Below are positions 25,919 to 34,238 of a stretch of 64,000 nt of DNA, piece by piece (positions within the stretch are counted from its first letter, which is position 1; each line of letters begins with the position of its first letter). The stretch is from the NCBI RefSeq assembly GCF_020523605.1, contig NZ_JAJAQI010000031.1, positions 1 through 64,000 on the forward strand, given 5' to 3'. The position numbers were made by a program, and so were the translations under genes. The DNA comes from Roseicella aerolata. GTDB taxonomy: Bacteria > Pseudomonadota > Alphaproteobacteria > Acetobacterales > Acetobacteraceae. Under the pieces are notes generated by a model that was not told the origin of the DNA, made no database searches, and saw only the letters and a list, made by a program, of their open reading frames with translations.

Positions 25919-27232
25919 ATGAAACCCTTCCACCTCGGCTGGTTCCTGCAGGGCTCCTCCGTCCAGGCCTGGGCGGAGCCCTGGACCGGCGCCATCGGCC
26001 GCGACTGGATGGTGCCGGACCTGTTCTGCGACATGGCCCGCGCGCTGGAGCGCGCCTGCTTCGACTACATCCTGATCGAGGACAGCTCCTATGTGGGCGA
26101 GAGCTTCGGCGGCTCCACCGAGGTCTATCTGAAGCACGGCATCGCCGTGCCACGGCAGGACCCAGCCATCACCGCGACGCTGATGGCGGCCGCGACGACG
26201 CGCATCGGCATCGTGCCCACCTTCGCCACCTTCACCCATCCGCCCTATCTGCTGGCGCGGATGATCGCCTCGCTCGACCAGGTCAGCGCCGGCCGCATCG
26301 GCTGGAACATGGTGACCGGCAGCTCCGACGTGGCGGCGCGCAATTACGGGCTCGATCGCCTGCCGGAGCACGACCTGCGCTACGACATGGCGGATGAGTA
26401 CATGCAGGTGGTGAACGGCCTCTGGGATTCCTGGGAGCCGGGGGCGATCCTGGCGGATGAGGCGAGCGGCGTGCTGGTGGACCACACCAGGGTGCATGCC
26501 GTCGATTTCGAGGGGCGCTGGTACCGCACCCATGGGCCACTCAATTCCGGCCCCTGCCCGCAGGGCAGGCCGGTGATCGCCCAGGCCGGCGGCAGCCCGC
26601 GCGGCAGGCAATTCGCCGCGCAGCATGCCGATACCATCGTCGCCAGCATGAAGGGCACGGCGGCGATGAAGGCCTATCGCGAGGATGTCCGCGCCCGCGC
26701 CGCGGCGGCGGGCCGCAACCCGGATCATGTGAAGCTGCTCTACCTGGTCAATCCCTGCCTGGGCGAGACCATGGAGGAAGCACGGGCGCGGCTCGCCGCG
26801 CGCAAGGCTCGGGCGGCGCAGCAGGTGCCGCAGCTGCTCGCCTTCTTCGGCAAGATCACCAATATCGACTTCACGAAATACGACCTGGATGCGCCGGTGG
26901 ATACGCTGGACCTGCGCACCAACGGCCACCAGCAATCTCTGGACGATTTCCGGCGCGTGGCGGGCAAGAAGCCGCTGCGGGAGGCGCTGCTGGCCTATCG
27001 CGGCAGCAGCGGCTCCATCGAACTGGTGGGGACGCCGGATGCGGTGGCCGGGCAGATGGCGGAAGCCATGGAGGAGGTGGGCGGCGACGGCTTCCTGATC
27101 TCCATGTCCGATGTCAGCCGGCGCACCATCGCCGAGGTGGCCGACGGGCTGGTGCCGGCGCTGCAGCGCCGGGGCCTTGCGCGCCGGGCCTATGCGCATG
27201 CGCAGTTCCGCGACAACCTGCTGGAGTTCTGA
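25919..27232 (+). CDS. LLM-class FMN-dependent monooxygenase (NtaA/SnaA/DszA type)
   Basis: 437 residues, luciferase-like TIM barrel using reduced FMN and O2. Subfamily marks: start FHLGWFLQGSSVQAWAEPW, FDYILIEDSSYVGESFGG, the SAGRIGWNMVTGSSDVAARNYG segment, and GRPVIAQAGGSPRGRQFAAQHAD for FMN phosphate binding. Relatives degrade nitrilotriacetate, dibenzothiophene sulfone or dimethyl sulfide. No flavin reductase or permease gene lies next to it. ATG at 25919 with GGAACG just upstream. The substrate cannot be inferred beyond small N-, S- or C-oxidisable molecules. Confidence 0.85.
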   Translation: MKPFHLGWFLQGSSVQAWAEPWTGAIGRDWMVPDLFCDMARALERACFDYILIEDSSYVGESFGGSTEVYLKHGIAVPRQDPAITATLMAAATTRIGIVPTFATFTHPPYLLARMIASLDQVSAGRIGWNMVTGSSDVAARNYGLDRLPEHDLRYDMADEYMQVVNGLWDSWEPGAILADEASGVLVDHTRVHAVDFEGRWYRTHGPLNSGPCPQGRPVIAQAGGSPRGRQFAAQHADTIVASMKGTAAMKAYREDVRARAAAAGRNPDHVKLLYLVNPCLGETMEEARARLAARKARAAQQVPQLLAFFGKITNIDFTKYDLDAPVDTLDLRTNGHQQSLDDFRRVAGKKPLREALLAYRGSSGSIELVGTPDAVAGQMAEAMEEVGGDGFLISMSDVSRRTIAEVADGLVPALQRRGLARRAYAHAQFRDNLLEF

Positions 27233-27415
27233 GCGCGGGCCGGTTCATGCCAGCGGCCCGGCTGCGTGACCGCATCCGGGCAGGAGCGCCGCACTGGCGG
27301 CGGGCCACAGCCGAGGCCCCAACGAAGCGGAGCTTCGTCGGGTGCCCGGAGCGGCCCCGGCGCGGGCGCCAGCCCGCGCTGCCGGCGCCGATGATCGGAG
27401 CCTTTGGTATCATGC

Positions 27416-27557
27416 TTGGCGCATGACGTCCCGGCCTGCGGCCCGCGGAGCGGGCCGGGCGCGCGACTGCGCGCCGCGGCCGATGCCGCGAAGCCAAGGC
27501 CCGGAGGGCCGCCGGCGTTCGAGGCAGGACATGCGTCAGCATGTCCTGAGCCAGGTA
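27416..27557. repeat. Interspersed repeat with an inverted copy at 62 kb
   Basis: This stretch shares long blocks with the complement of 62040-62162: TTGGCGCATGACGTCCCG, CTGCGGCCCGC, then ATGCCGCGAAGCC and AGGCCCGGAGGGCCGCCGGC. This copy has about 30 extra bases in the middle. It ends in a GGACATGC/GCATGTCC hairpin directly after the stop of the substrate-binding protein gene, so it may also terminate. The rest of 27233-27415 contains a small AAGCGGAGCTTCG hairpin and no gene. Confidence 0.75.
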
Positions 27558-28388
27558 TCAGAAGGCCGGCTCCAGCCCGCCTTCCGCGAAGGTCGCGCGA
27601 TGGGCCGGGGCGGCGAGGAAGGCCAGCAGCGCCCGCGCCGCCTCCGGCTGCCGCGCGCCGGCGAGGACGCCGCCCGAGAAGGTGGTGATGCCGGCAATTT
27701 CGGCCGGCAGCCGGCCGAGGATGTCGATCCCCGGCACCGCCATCAGCTCGCTCACCTGCTGCACCGCCAGCTCCGCCTCGCCGCGGGCGACGAGCGCGCC
27801 GGTGAGGCCTTCCGGGATGATGACCGCCTTGGCGTTCACCGCCGCCTCGATCCCGAGGCGGCGGATGAGGTCGGCGAAGAAGATGCCGCTGGCACCGGCC
27901 CGCGAATAGGCGATCGATCGCGCCGCCAGCAGCGTCCGGGTGACGGCGGCGGCCGAGCCGATATCCGGCCGCGGCGCGCCCGCGCGGACCGCGATCCCGA
28001 CGAAGGAGCGCGCCAGATCCACGCGGCTGCCGGGCAGCAGCAGGCCGCGCGCCATCAGCGCCTCGATGGCCGTCTCGGTGAGGATGGCGAGATCCGCCGT
28101 CTCGCCTGCTGCCATGCGGCCGAGAAGGCTCTGGGTCGGGGCGAAATCGGCCGCGATGCGCAGCCCGGTCTCCTGCTCGAAGCGCGGCGCCAGCGCCCGC
28201 AGCGCTTCCATCACGCCGAGGGTGGAGAGCACCGTCAGCCCGGCTTCGGCGGGGGAATCGGCTATGCGCTTGGCGTCTTCCGTGGCGGCTGTCCGGGCCA
28301 GCGGTAGCCCGTGCCGCCGCGCGGCGGAAGCCCCGGCCGACCGGCGCCGGTCTTGACGGCCCCGGCGCTTCCCGCAGCATCGCCGCAC
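27558..28388 (-). CDS. Orphan ModA-like substrate-binding protein
   Basis: A type II periplasmic-binding fold (LTVLSTLGVMEALRALAPRF, ADFAPTQSLLGRMAAGETAD, SIAYSRAGASGIFFADLI, QQVSELMAVPGIDILG), resembling molybdate-type or small-anion binding proteins. The N-terminus is unclear. From the GTG at 28388 the first ~45 residues are Arg-rich with no signal peptide; other starts (GTG or CTG close to LTVLST near 28245) would leave none either. No ABC permease or ATPase gene is adjacent. It starts 20 bases from the divergent D-2-hydroxyacid dehydrogenase. It may be a cytoplasmic ligand-binding protein; the partner is unknown. Confidence 0.65.
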   Translation of the reverse strand: MRRCCGKRRGRQDRRRSAGASAARRHGLPLARTAATEDAKRIADSPAEAGLTVLSTLGVMEALRALAPRFEQETGLRIAADFAPTQSLLGRMAAGETADLAILTETAIEALMARGLLLPGSRVDLARSFVGIAVRAGAPRPDIGSAAAVTRTLLAARSIAYSRAGASGIFFADLIRRLGIEAAVNAKAVIIPEGLTGALVARGEAELAVQQVSELMAVPGIDILGRLPAEIAGITTFSGGVLAGARQPEAARALLAFLAAPAHRATFAEGGLEPAF

Positions 28389-28408
28389 GAGCCCCGGAGG
28401 AAACGAGC

Positions 28409-29380
28409 ATGGCGCCCCGCATCCTGATGATGGACAATCCGCTCTCCGCGATGGAGATCGCGCGCGAGCTCGCGCCCCGCGGCATGGAGCTGGTCATCGC
28501 GCCGCTCGGCAGCCCGGAATTCCGGGCGGCGGCACCCAGGGCGGATTTCCTGGTCGGCTTCGGCAACCGCGCCATCGACGCCGAATTCTACCGCGCCGCG
28601 CCTGGGCTGAAGCTCTACCAGCTTCTCTCGGCCGGCTATGACACGGTGGATATCGCGGCGGCGCGGGCGGCCGGCATCCCCGTCTGCAACAATGGCGGCG
28701 CCAATTCCACGGCCGTGGCGGAACACGCGATCATGCTCATGCTCGCCACCTGCCGCCGCCTCGTCTGGCAGCATGCGAGCGTCGCCGCCGGCCGCTGGCG
28801 CGGCAATGACTTGGCGGGGACCAGGCTGTATGAGCTGCGCGACAAGACGCTCGGCATCGTCGGGCTGGGCGCCATCGGGAAGAAGGTGGCGCGGCTGGCC
28901 AATGCCTTCGGCATGCGGGTGCAGTACTACGACATCCGCCGCGTCTCGGAGGCCGAGGAGGATGCGCTCTCCATCCGCTTCCGGCTGCTGGGCGAGATCC
29001 TGCGCAGCTCCGACATCGTCTCCCTGCATGTGCCGCTGACGCCCGCCTCCCGCCACATGATCGGGGCGCCCGAGCTCGCGCAGATGAAGCCGACCGCCTA
29101 TCTCATCAATACCTGCCGCGGCCCGGTGGTGGAGGAGGCCGCGCTGGTCGCGGCGCTGGCGGATGGCAGGATCGCCGGCGCCGGCCTCGATGTCTTCGAC
29201 CAGGAGCCGCCGGCGGCGGACAACCCGCTCTTCCGCCTGCCGAATGTGGTGCTGACGCCGCATTTCGCCGGGCCCACCTGGGACAACCAGCAGGCGCGCT
29301 TCCGCAATGCCTTCGACAATTGCCAGCGCGTGGCGCGGGGCGAGAAGCCGCTCTGGGTGATCCCCGAACTCGCGGATTGA
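28409..29380 (+). CDS. D-2-hydroxyacid dehydrogenase
   Basis: 323 residues, NAD(P)-dependent reduction of 2-keto acids to D-hydroxy acids. Cofactor motif GIVGLGAIGKKVARLA in the middle, then the catalytic Arg in INTCRGPVVEE, Glu in FDQEPPAADN and His in LTPHFAGPTWDN, in the right order and spacing. An NNGGANSTAVAEHA loop is typical of the family. ATG at 28409 after GGAGGAAAC. Substrate preference (glyoxylate/hydroxypyruvate, phosphoglycerate-like or other) cannot be settled. A strong stem-loop 8 bases past the stop ends the unit. Confidence 0.88.
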   Translation: MAPRILMMDNPLSAMEIARELAPRGMELVIAPLGSPEFRAAAPRADFLVGFGNRAIDAEFYRAAPGLKLYQLLSAGYDTVDIAAARAAGIPVCNNGGANSTAVAEHAIMLMLATCRRLVWQHASVAAGRWRGNDLAGTRLYELRDKTLGIVGLGAIGKKVARLANAFGMRVQYYDIRRVSEAEEDALSIRFRLLGEILRSSDIVSLHVPLTPASRHMIGAPELAQMKPTAYLINTCRGPVVEEAALVAALADGRIAGAGLDVFDQEPPAADNPLFRLPNVVLTPHFAGPTWDNQQARFRNAFDNCQRVARGEKPLWVIPELAD

Positions 29381-29388
29381 GGCGGGTT

Positions 29389-29417
29389 GCGGGAGGGGAG
29401 CTGCGATGCCCTCCCGC
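29389..29417 (+). terminator. Stem-loop after the D-2-hydroxyacid dehydrogenase gene
   Basis: GCGGGAGGG / CCCTCCCGC, nine pairs with an 11-base loop, 8 bases after the stop. No T-run. The remaining sequence to 29610 shows no gene. Confidence 0.55.
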
Positions 29418-29618
29418 GCTCCGTGCCGCCGGCCGGGCCGGGGAATGCCGTGCCGGGCATGGCCATGGTGGCGGGAGCGCCGCCCGAGCCTCTCCCTCGA
29501 GGCGCAACCGCGGCGCCGCGTGACCACCGGCACAGCCTGACGCCCGTGCCGCTGCCAGAAACGCCTGGCAGGATTGCCACACTTGCCTTGTTGCTGCCCC
29601 ATTTCAGCCGCATTTGAG

Positions 29619-29645
29619 TTGCGGCCTCACGTAGACGTGTATACT
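29619..29645 (+). promoter_or_regulatory. Possible promoter of the ABC exporter gene
   Basis: TATACT at 29640-29645 with TTGCGG 15 bases upstream (29619-29624) or TTGAGT 20 bases upstream. Neither spacing is ideal, but this is the most A/T-rich spot in the 300-bp region and lies 40 bases from the start codon. Confidence 0.35.
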
Positions 29646-29684
29646 GCCTCCCATTCCAGGGCAACCGTTTGGGGAGTGTCGAAT

Positions 29685-31544
29685 TTGGCCAGCGACCATC
29701 CGGACCGCTCCCCGCAGAGCTCACCCCCGAAGCCCCGGCAAGGCGCCCTCCGCCGCACCCTCCGCATGGCGCGCGGCTGGTACGGCTCCGAGGAGCGGCG
29801 CCTCGCCTGGGGCCTCACCGCCCTGGTGCTGGTGCTGACGCTGGCGCAGATCGGCACCGCGCTCCGGGTCAATGCCTGGCACGGCGACTTCTTCTCGTCC
29901 CTGGAGAAGCGTGACCAGGCGGTCATGGCCGTGCAGGCCTGGATCTTCCCGGCGCTCGCCCTGCTCACCATGGCGCTCGCGGTCGCCCAGCTCTGGGCGC
30001 GGCAGATACTGGCGCTCTCCTGGCGGCGCTGGCTGGTGCAGGACCTGCAGGGGCGCTGGGCCCGCGATGCCCGCAACTACCATATGGGCCTGCTGGCCGG
30101 CGCGGCCGACAACCCGGACCAGCGCATCAGCGAGAACACCCGCTGGGCCACGGCGATCGCGGTCGAACTCGGCACCAGCCTGCTCTACGCCGTGCTCAAC
30201 CTGGTCTCCTTCGTCGGGCTGCTCTGGGCGCTCTCCTCGGCGGTCTCGGTCGGCGGGCTGGCGCTGCCGGGCGGCATGGTCGGCCTCGCCGTGCTCTATG
30301 CCGCCGGCGGCACGCTCCTGACCTGGCTCATCGGCCGGCCGCTGGTCGGCATCCACATGGCCCGCAACCAGGCCGAGGCGGATCACCGCTTCGCCCTTCT
30401 GCGCCTGCGCGAGAATGCCGAGGCGGTCGCCATGATCGGCGGCGGCGCGGATGAGGCGCGCGGGCTGAACGGCGCCTTCGGCCAGGTGGTCGGGGCGATG
30501 CACCGGATGCTGCGGCGCGAGCGGCACCTGATGTGGATCGGCTCCGGCTACGGCATGGTCGCCGCCGCCGTGCCGCTGCTGCTGGCCAGCCCGAGCTTCT
30601 TCGCCGGCGCCATCGGCCTCGGCGTGCTGGTCCAACTCGGCCAGGCCTTCGCCGAGGTGGTGAAGGCGCTGTCCTGGCTGCAGGAGCACTGGCCGCAGAT
30701 CGCGGACTGGCGCAGCCATGTCGAGCGGATCGTGGCGCTGGAGGACAGCCTGGAGGACGCCGCCACGCTCGGCCGGCAGGGCGGCATCACCTTGGAGACG
30801 GGGGCGGAGGCGCTGGTGCTCGAGGGCATCACGCTGCGCAACCCCGCCGGCCGCATCCTGCTGGACCAGGCGAGCGCCAGGATCGGCGCGGGCGAGCGCG
30901 TGCTGATCCAGGGCGCGAGCGGCTGCGGCAAGAGCACGCTGTTCCGCGCCGCCGCCGGCCTCTGGCCCTGGGGCGAGGGCCGCATCGCCATGCCGGCGCG
31001 GGAGGAGACCATGCTGCTGCCGCAGCGGCCCTACCTGCCGCTCGGCACGCTGCGCGCCGCGGTCTGCTACCCGGCGGAGGCCGGGCGGTTCGGGGATGCG
31101 GCCATCGCGGCGGCGCTCACGCGCTGCGGCCTGCCGGCGCTTGCCGGACGGCTGGAGGAGGTGGGGCGCTGGGATCGCACCCTCTCGCTCGGGGAGCAGC
31201 AGCGCCTCGGCTTCGCCCGGCTGCTGCTGCACAGCCCGCGCTGGGTGCTGCTGGACGAGGCGACCTCGGCGCTGGACGAGGCGGCGGAGGCGAGCCTCAT
31301 GCGGCTTTTCGAGCAGGAGATGGCGGGGGCGACGCTGGTCTCGATCGGCCACCGGCCGGGCCTCGCCCGCTGGCATGACCGGGTGCTGCGGCTGGAGGGC
31401 GGGCGGCTGTTATCGAGCAGCCTGCCGCCCCTGCCGGCGCCGGGCCGGGTGCGCGTGGCGCATGCCCATGCGGTGCCGGAGCAGCGGGTGGTGGCGCGGC
31501 CGGAGCGGGCCCGCGGCCTCGGGACCGTGCAGCCGGCCCGCTGA
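29685..31544 (+). CDS. ABC exporter, fused permease-ATPase (SbmA/BacA-like)
   Basis: 619 residues. The N-terminal half carries five to six membrane helices of the ABC_membrane_2 type (GLTALVLVLTLAQIGTAL, AWIFPALALLTMALAVAQL, LGTSLLYAVLNLVSFVGLL) with the soluble YHMGLLAGAADNPDQRIS segment diagnostic of SbmA/BacA/ABCD proteins. The C-terminal ATPase has Walker A GASGCGKST, signature LSLGEQQRLGFARLLL and Walker B WVLLDEATSALDE. The TTG at 29685 is chosen because GGGGAG lies 8 bases upstream; a GTG at 29676 is the alternative. It probably imports or exports peptides or lipids. A strong hairpin follows the stop. Confidence 0.85.
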   Translation: MASDHPDRSPQSSPPKPRQGALRRTLRMARGWYGSEERRLAWGLTALVLVLTLAQIGTALRVNAWHGDFFSSLEKRDQAVMAVQAWIFPALALLTMALAVAQLWARQILALSWRRWLVQDLQGRWARDARNYHMGLLAGAADNPDQRISENTRWATAIAVELGTSLLYAVLNLVSFVGLLWALSSAVSVGGLALPGGMVGLAVLYAAGGTLLTWLIGRPLVGIHMARNQAEADHRFALLRLRENAEAVAMIGGGADEARGLNGAFGQVVGAMHRMLRRERHLMWIGSGYGMVAAAVPLLLASPSFFAGAIGLGVLVQLGQAFAEVVKALSWLQEHWPQIADWRSHVERIVALEDSLEDAATLGRQGGITLETGAEALVLEGITLRNPAGRILLDQASARIGAGERVLIQGASGCGKSTLFRAAAGLWPWGEGRIAMPAREETMLLPQRPYLPLGTLRAAVCYPAEAGRFGDAAIAAALTRCGLPALAGRLEEVGRWDRTLSLGEQQRLGFARLLLHSPRWVLLDEATSALDEAAEASLMRLFEQEMAGATLVSIGHRPGLARWHDRVLRLEGGRLLSSSLPPLPAPGRVRVAHAHAVPEQRVVARPERARGLGTVQPAR

Positions 31545-31550
31545 CCCGGG

Positions 31551-31581
31551 CCGGTCCAGGCCGGGCTCCGGCCCGGACCGG
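31551..31581 (+). terminator. Strong stem-loop after the ABC exporter gene
   Basis: CCGGTCCAGGCCGG / CCGGCCCGGACCGG, 14 positions with one mismatch and a 3-base loop, 6 bases after the stop. No T-run. Confidence 0.6.
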
Positions 31582-31613
31582 GGGCAGCGGAGGGTATCCC
31601 CCCGCCGCCGCGC

Positions 31614-31766
31614 TCAGAGCTCGACCTTCCCCGTATGCAGCCGCATGCGCATGTGGTCCGGCACCTCCTGCCCCGCATCGGTGAAGGCCTTGCGCAGCGC
31701 GTTCATGCTCGGGCCGAAGATGCCGCTGCGATTCTCGCTGCACCATTCGCGGCTCTGCAGCGGCAT
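31614..31766 (-). CDS. Possible 50-residue protein, function unknown
   Basis: A short minus-strand frame beginning MPLQSREWCSENRSGIFGPS and ending HTGKVEL. It starts 12 bases after the stop of the LLM oxidoreductase upstream, with AGGG about 10 bases before the ATG. Codon third positions are G/C-rich and residue composition is ordinary rather than the Arg/Pro pattern of antisense shadows. It has no signal or helix span and no family is recognised. It could be a small gene in the LLM operon or a remnant. Confidence 0.4.
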   Translation of the reverse strand: MPLQSREWCSENRSGIFGPSMNALRKAFTDAGQEVPDHMRMRLHTGKVEL

Positions 31767-31778
31767 GGTGAGCGAGCC

Positions 31779-32810
31779 CTAGAAGCGCGGCATGACCCAG
31801 CGGGCAAACAGCTCGTAGGACCGCAGCGTGTCCTCCCGGTTCGCCCATTCATGGGCGCGGAACAGCACCGCGCCGGCGCCGCCTTCCGTGTATTCCAGCA
31901 GCCGCTCGATGCCCCGTGCGATGGTATCGGGCGATCCCACCAGGGTGGTGCCCGCCTTCAGCCCGTCGCCCAGCGGGTCCTCGCTCCGCATCGGCGGGCG
32001 GCCCAGTGTCTCGCTGAAATAGGACAGCGTCTCCCGCCGCTCCCCATGCTTCACCTCGCGGAAGGCGCGCTCATCCTCCTCAGCGCAGTGCATGTTGACC
32101 ACCAGGCGCCAGCCATCGCGCGGGATGGTCTTGCCGTGCTTCTCCGCCTCGCGCTCGCCCATGCGCCAGTGCTCGGCCAGCTTGGCATTGCCGCCCGGCA
32201 GCCCGGCGCCGAGCGACAGCAGGCCGACGCCGTGCTTGCCAGCGGTCAGCACGCCGGAGGGCGTGGTCGCCGAGGCGACGGCGATGTCGAAGCGCGGATA
32301 GGTGTAGGGGGCGAGGTGGAGGCGCGCCTCCTTCAGCTCGAACCAGTCGGTCTTCATGGTGACCGGCTCCTCGCAGGCGAGGAGCTGCATGATGGCGCCG
32401 AGGCTCTCATCCATCATGCGCCGCTGGTCCTCGGCCTTGATGCCCATCATGTAGGCATCCGAGACCAGCGCGCCCGGGCCGCAGCCCAGCATGGCGCGGC
32501 CGCGGGACATGTGGTCGAGCTGCACGAAGCGCTGCGCGACCAGGAAGGGGTGGTGGTAGGGCAGGCTGGTGACGCCCGAGCCCAGCCTGATGTGCCTGGT
32601 GCGCTCGAAGGCCGCGCCCATGAAGATCTCGGGGGAGGCGATGATCTCCCAGCCCGCCGAGTGGTGCTCGCCGATCCAGGCTTCGTCATAGCCCAGATGG
32701 TCCAACCACTGGATCAGCTCCATGTCGCGGCCGAGCGCCAGCGTCGGGTTGTCCCCGACCCGGTGGAAGGGCGCGAGGAAGATGCCGAAACGCAAGCCGC
32801 GATGGGCCAT
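31779..32810 (-). CDS. LLM-class flavin-dependent oxidoreductase
   Basis: 343 residues. Luciferase-like barrel: LRFGIFLAPFHRVGDNPT at the start, IQWLDHLGYDEAWIGEHHS, the HIRLGSGVTSLPYHHPFLVAQRF strand and DHMSRGRAMLGCGPGALVSDA. It belongs to the bacterial-luciferase-related single-domain group, distinct from the NtaA-type protein at 25.9 kb. The ATG at 32810 has AGGAAAGG upstream. The gene reads away from the YncE-like gene and toward a possible small protein. Substrate is unknown. Confidence 0.83.
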   Translation of the reverse strand: MAHRGLRFGIFLAPFHRVGDNPTLALGRDMELIQWLDHLGYDEAWIGEHHSAGWEIIASPEIFMGAAFERTRHIRLGSGVTSLPYHHPFLVAQRFVQLDHMSRGRAMLGCGPGALVSDAYMMGIKAEDQRRMMDESLGAIMQLLACEEPVTMKTDWFELKEARLHLAPYTYPRFDIAVASATTPSGVLTAGKHGVGLLSLGAGLPGGNAKLAEHWRMGEREAEKHGKTIPRDGWRLVVNMHCAEEDERAFREVKHGERRETLSYFSETLGRPPMRSEDPLGDGLKAGTTLVGSPDTIARGIERLLEYTEGGAGAVLFRAHEWANREDTLRSYELFARWVMPRF

Positions 32811-32940
32811 GACGATATGCCTTTCCTGGACCGTGATGGTGTTTCCGTTAGCAGGCTAAGGAGTGGGGCGGGCTTCGGTCAACCGGACGACTGACCACGC
32901 GCCCGGGGCAGGGGGGCGGCGGTTCGCCCCCAAGGGGCTC

Positions 32941-34110
32941 CTACCGCCCCGCCCGCTGCACGATGCCGAGCGCGGCCGAGCCGCCCGAGACCCTGAGGCG
33001 CGGCCCGCCCTCCGAGAGCCGGCCATCCTCGCCGACGCGCAGGACGGAGATGTCCTTCTCCACCATGTTGCCGACGAAGAGGGTCCGCCCATCCGGCGCG
33101 AAGGCGGCCCCCTGCGCCCAGGCGCCGACCCTTGCCTCCGAGACCATGGTCAGGCGCATCTGCTCCACCCGCAGCAGGCGCACCAGGCCGGGGCCGTGGA
33201 AGGGCGAGTCCTTCGGCTTGTTGGAGCCGTTCATCACCGTCACCGCCACATGCCGCCCGTCCGGGCTGGCCGTGACCCCTTCCGGCGTCTGGCCGACGCT
33301 GATCGTGTCCACCACGCGATAGGGCTCGCGCGTCAGGTCCACTAGGCTGACCGTATCGGCATCGCCGGTGCCGCGGCCGAGATTGGCGACGACCGCCCAG
33401 CGGCCATCGGGCGCGACCGAGAGGCCATAGGGCCGGACGCCCGTGGTGATCTCCCGGTCCAGCTTCACCACCCGCTCGCCATCGATCTGCAGCACGTTCA
33501 GCATGTGGTCGCCGTTGCGGGTGACGAGCGCATGGCGCCCGTCCGGGGCGAAGGCGACATGGCTCACTTCGGCCGAGACCGGGCCGATATCGACCTTGCC
33601 ATGCGGCGTCACCTGGCCATGGTGGATGCGGAAGATGCTGACCGTGCCCTCCGCCCGGTTGGCGACGAGGGCCATGCTGCCGGCGCGGTTGATGGAGACG
33701 CCGGCGGGGCCTGCGCCGGTCGGCAGCGTGGCGAGGATGCGCGGCGGCGCGGCGGCGAGGTCGATGACCGCCATGGTGTTGCCGGGGACGAGGCGGCCCG
33801 GTTCGGCCGGGTTGGGCCGCTGGTTCGCGGTGACGAGCGCGAGGCGCTCATCCGGCGTGATGGCGACGGAATTGGGCGGGCCGACCACGCTGGCCGGCAC
33901 CGCGATCTCTGCCCGCAGCGCGGGCGGGCTGGCCGAGAGGTCGAAGATCGAGAGGGTGTCGGGCTGCGGCTCCCGCAGGATCCGGACCACGCCGTTCTCC
34001 AGCACCACCTTGTTGTCGTTGGCGGAGAGCAGGAGGTGCGCCTGGCCAGGGGGCGCAGGGATGGCCGCGAGGGCGAACGCGGCGATGCCAGCGAGCAGCA
34101 GGCGTTTCAT
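32941..34110 (-). CDS. Exported seven-bladed beta-propeller (YncE/lactonase-like)
   Basis: 389 residues. Signal peptide MKRLLLAGIAAFALAAIPAPPGQA with an AxA-type cleavage. The rest is built of about seven repeats of roughly 45-50 residues with ALVTxN-type blade cores (RLALVTANQRPNPA, SMALVANRAEGTVSIF, HALVTRNGDHMLNV, WAVVANLGRG, HVAVTVMNGSN, TLFVGNMVEKDI). Such YncE/SMP-30-like propellers act as periplasmic lactonases or binding scaffolds; catalytic residues cannot be assigned here. It starts 128 bases from the divergent dgoK start and is monocistronic. Confidence 0.8.
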   Translation of the reverse strand: MKRLLLAGIAAFALAAIPAPPGQAHLLLSANDNKVVLENGVVRILREPQPDTLSIFDLSASPPALRAEIAVPASVVGPPNSVAITPDERLALVTANQRPNPAEPGRLVPGNTMAVIDLAAAPPRILATLPTGAGPAGVSINRAGSMALVANRAEGTVSIFRIHHGQVTPHGKVDIGPVSAEVSHVAFAPDGRHALVTRNGDHMLNVLQIDGERVVKLDREITTGVRPYGLSVAPDGRWAVVANLGRGTGDADTVSLVDLTREPYRVVDTISVGQTPEGVTASPDGRHVAVTVMNGSNKPKDSPFHGPGLVRLLRVEQMRLTMVSEARVGAWAQGAAFAPDGRTLFVGNMVEKDISVLRVGEDGRLSEGGPRLRVSGGSAALGIVQRAGR

Positions 34111-34238
34111 CCGTGGCAGCCTCCCAGGATCATTTCAGGGAGTGTCGGGTGTGGCGGGCGAGGTGTCCAGCGCCCGGCGCCGCCGCCGCATCCGCCTCGA
34201 GCATTGCGCGCCTCCGGCGTTTGGCGCAGATCGTCGCG

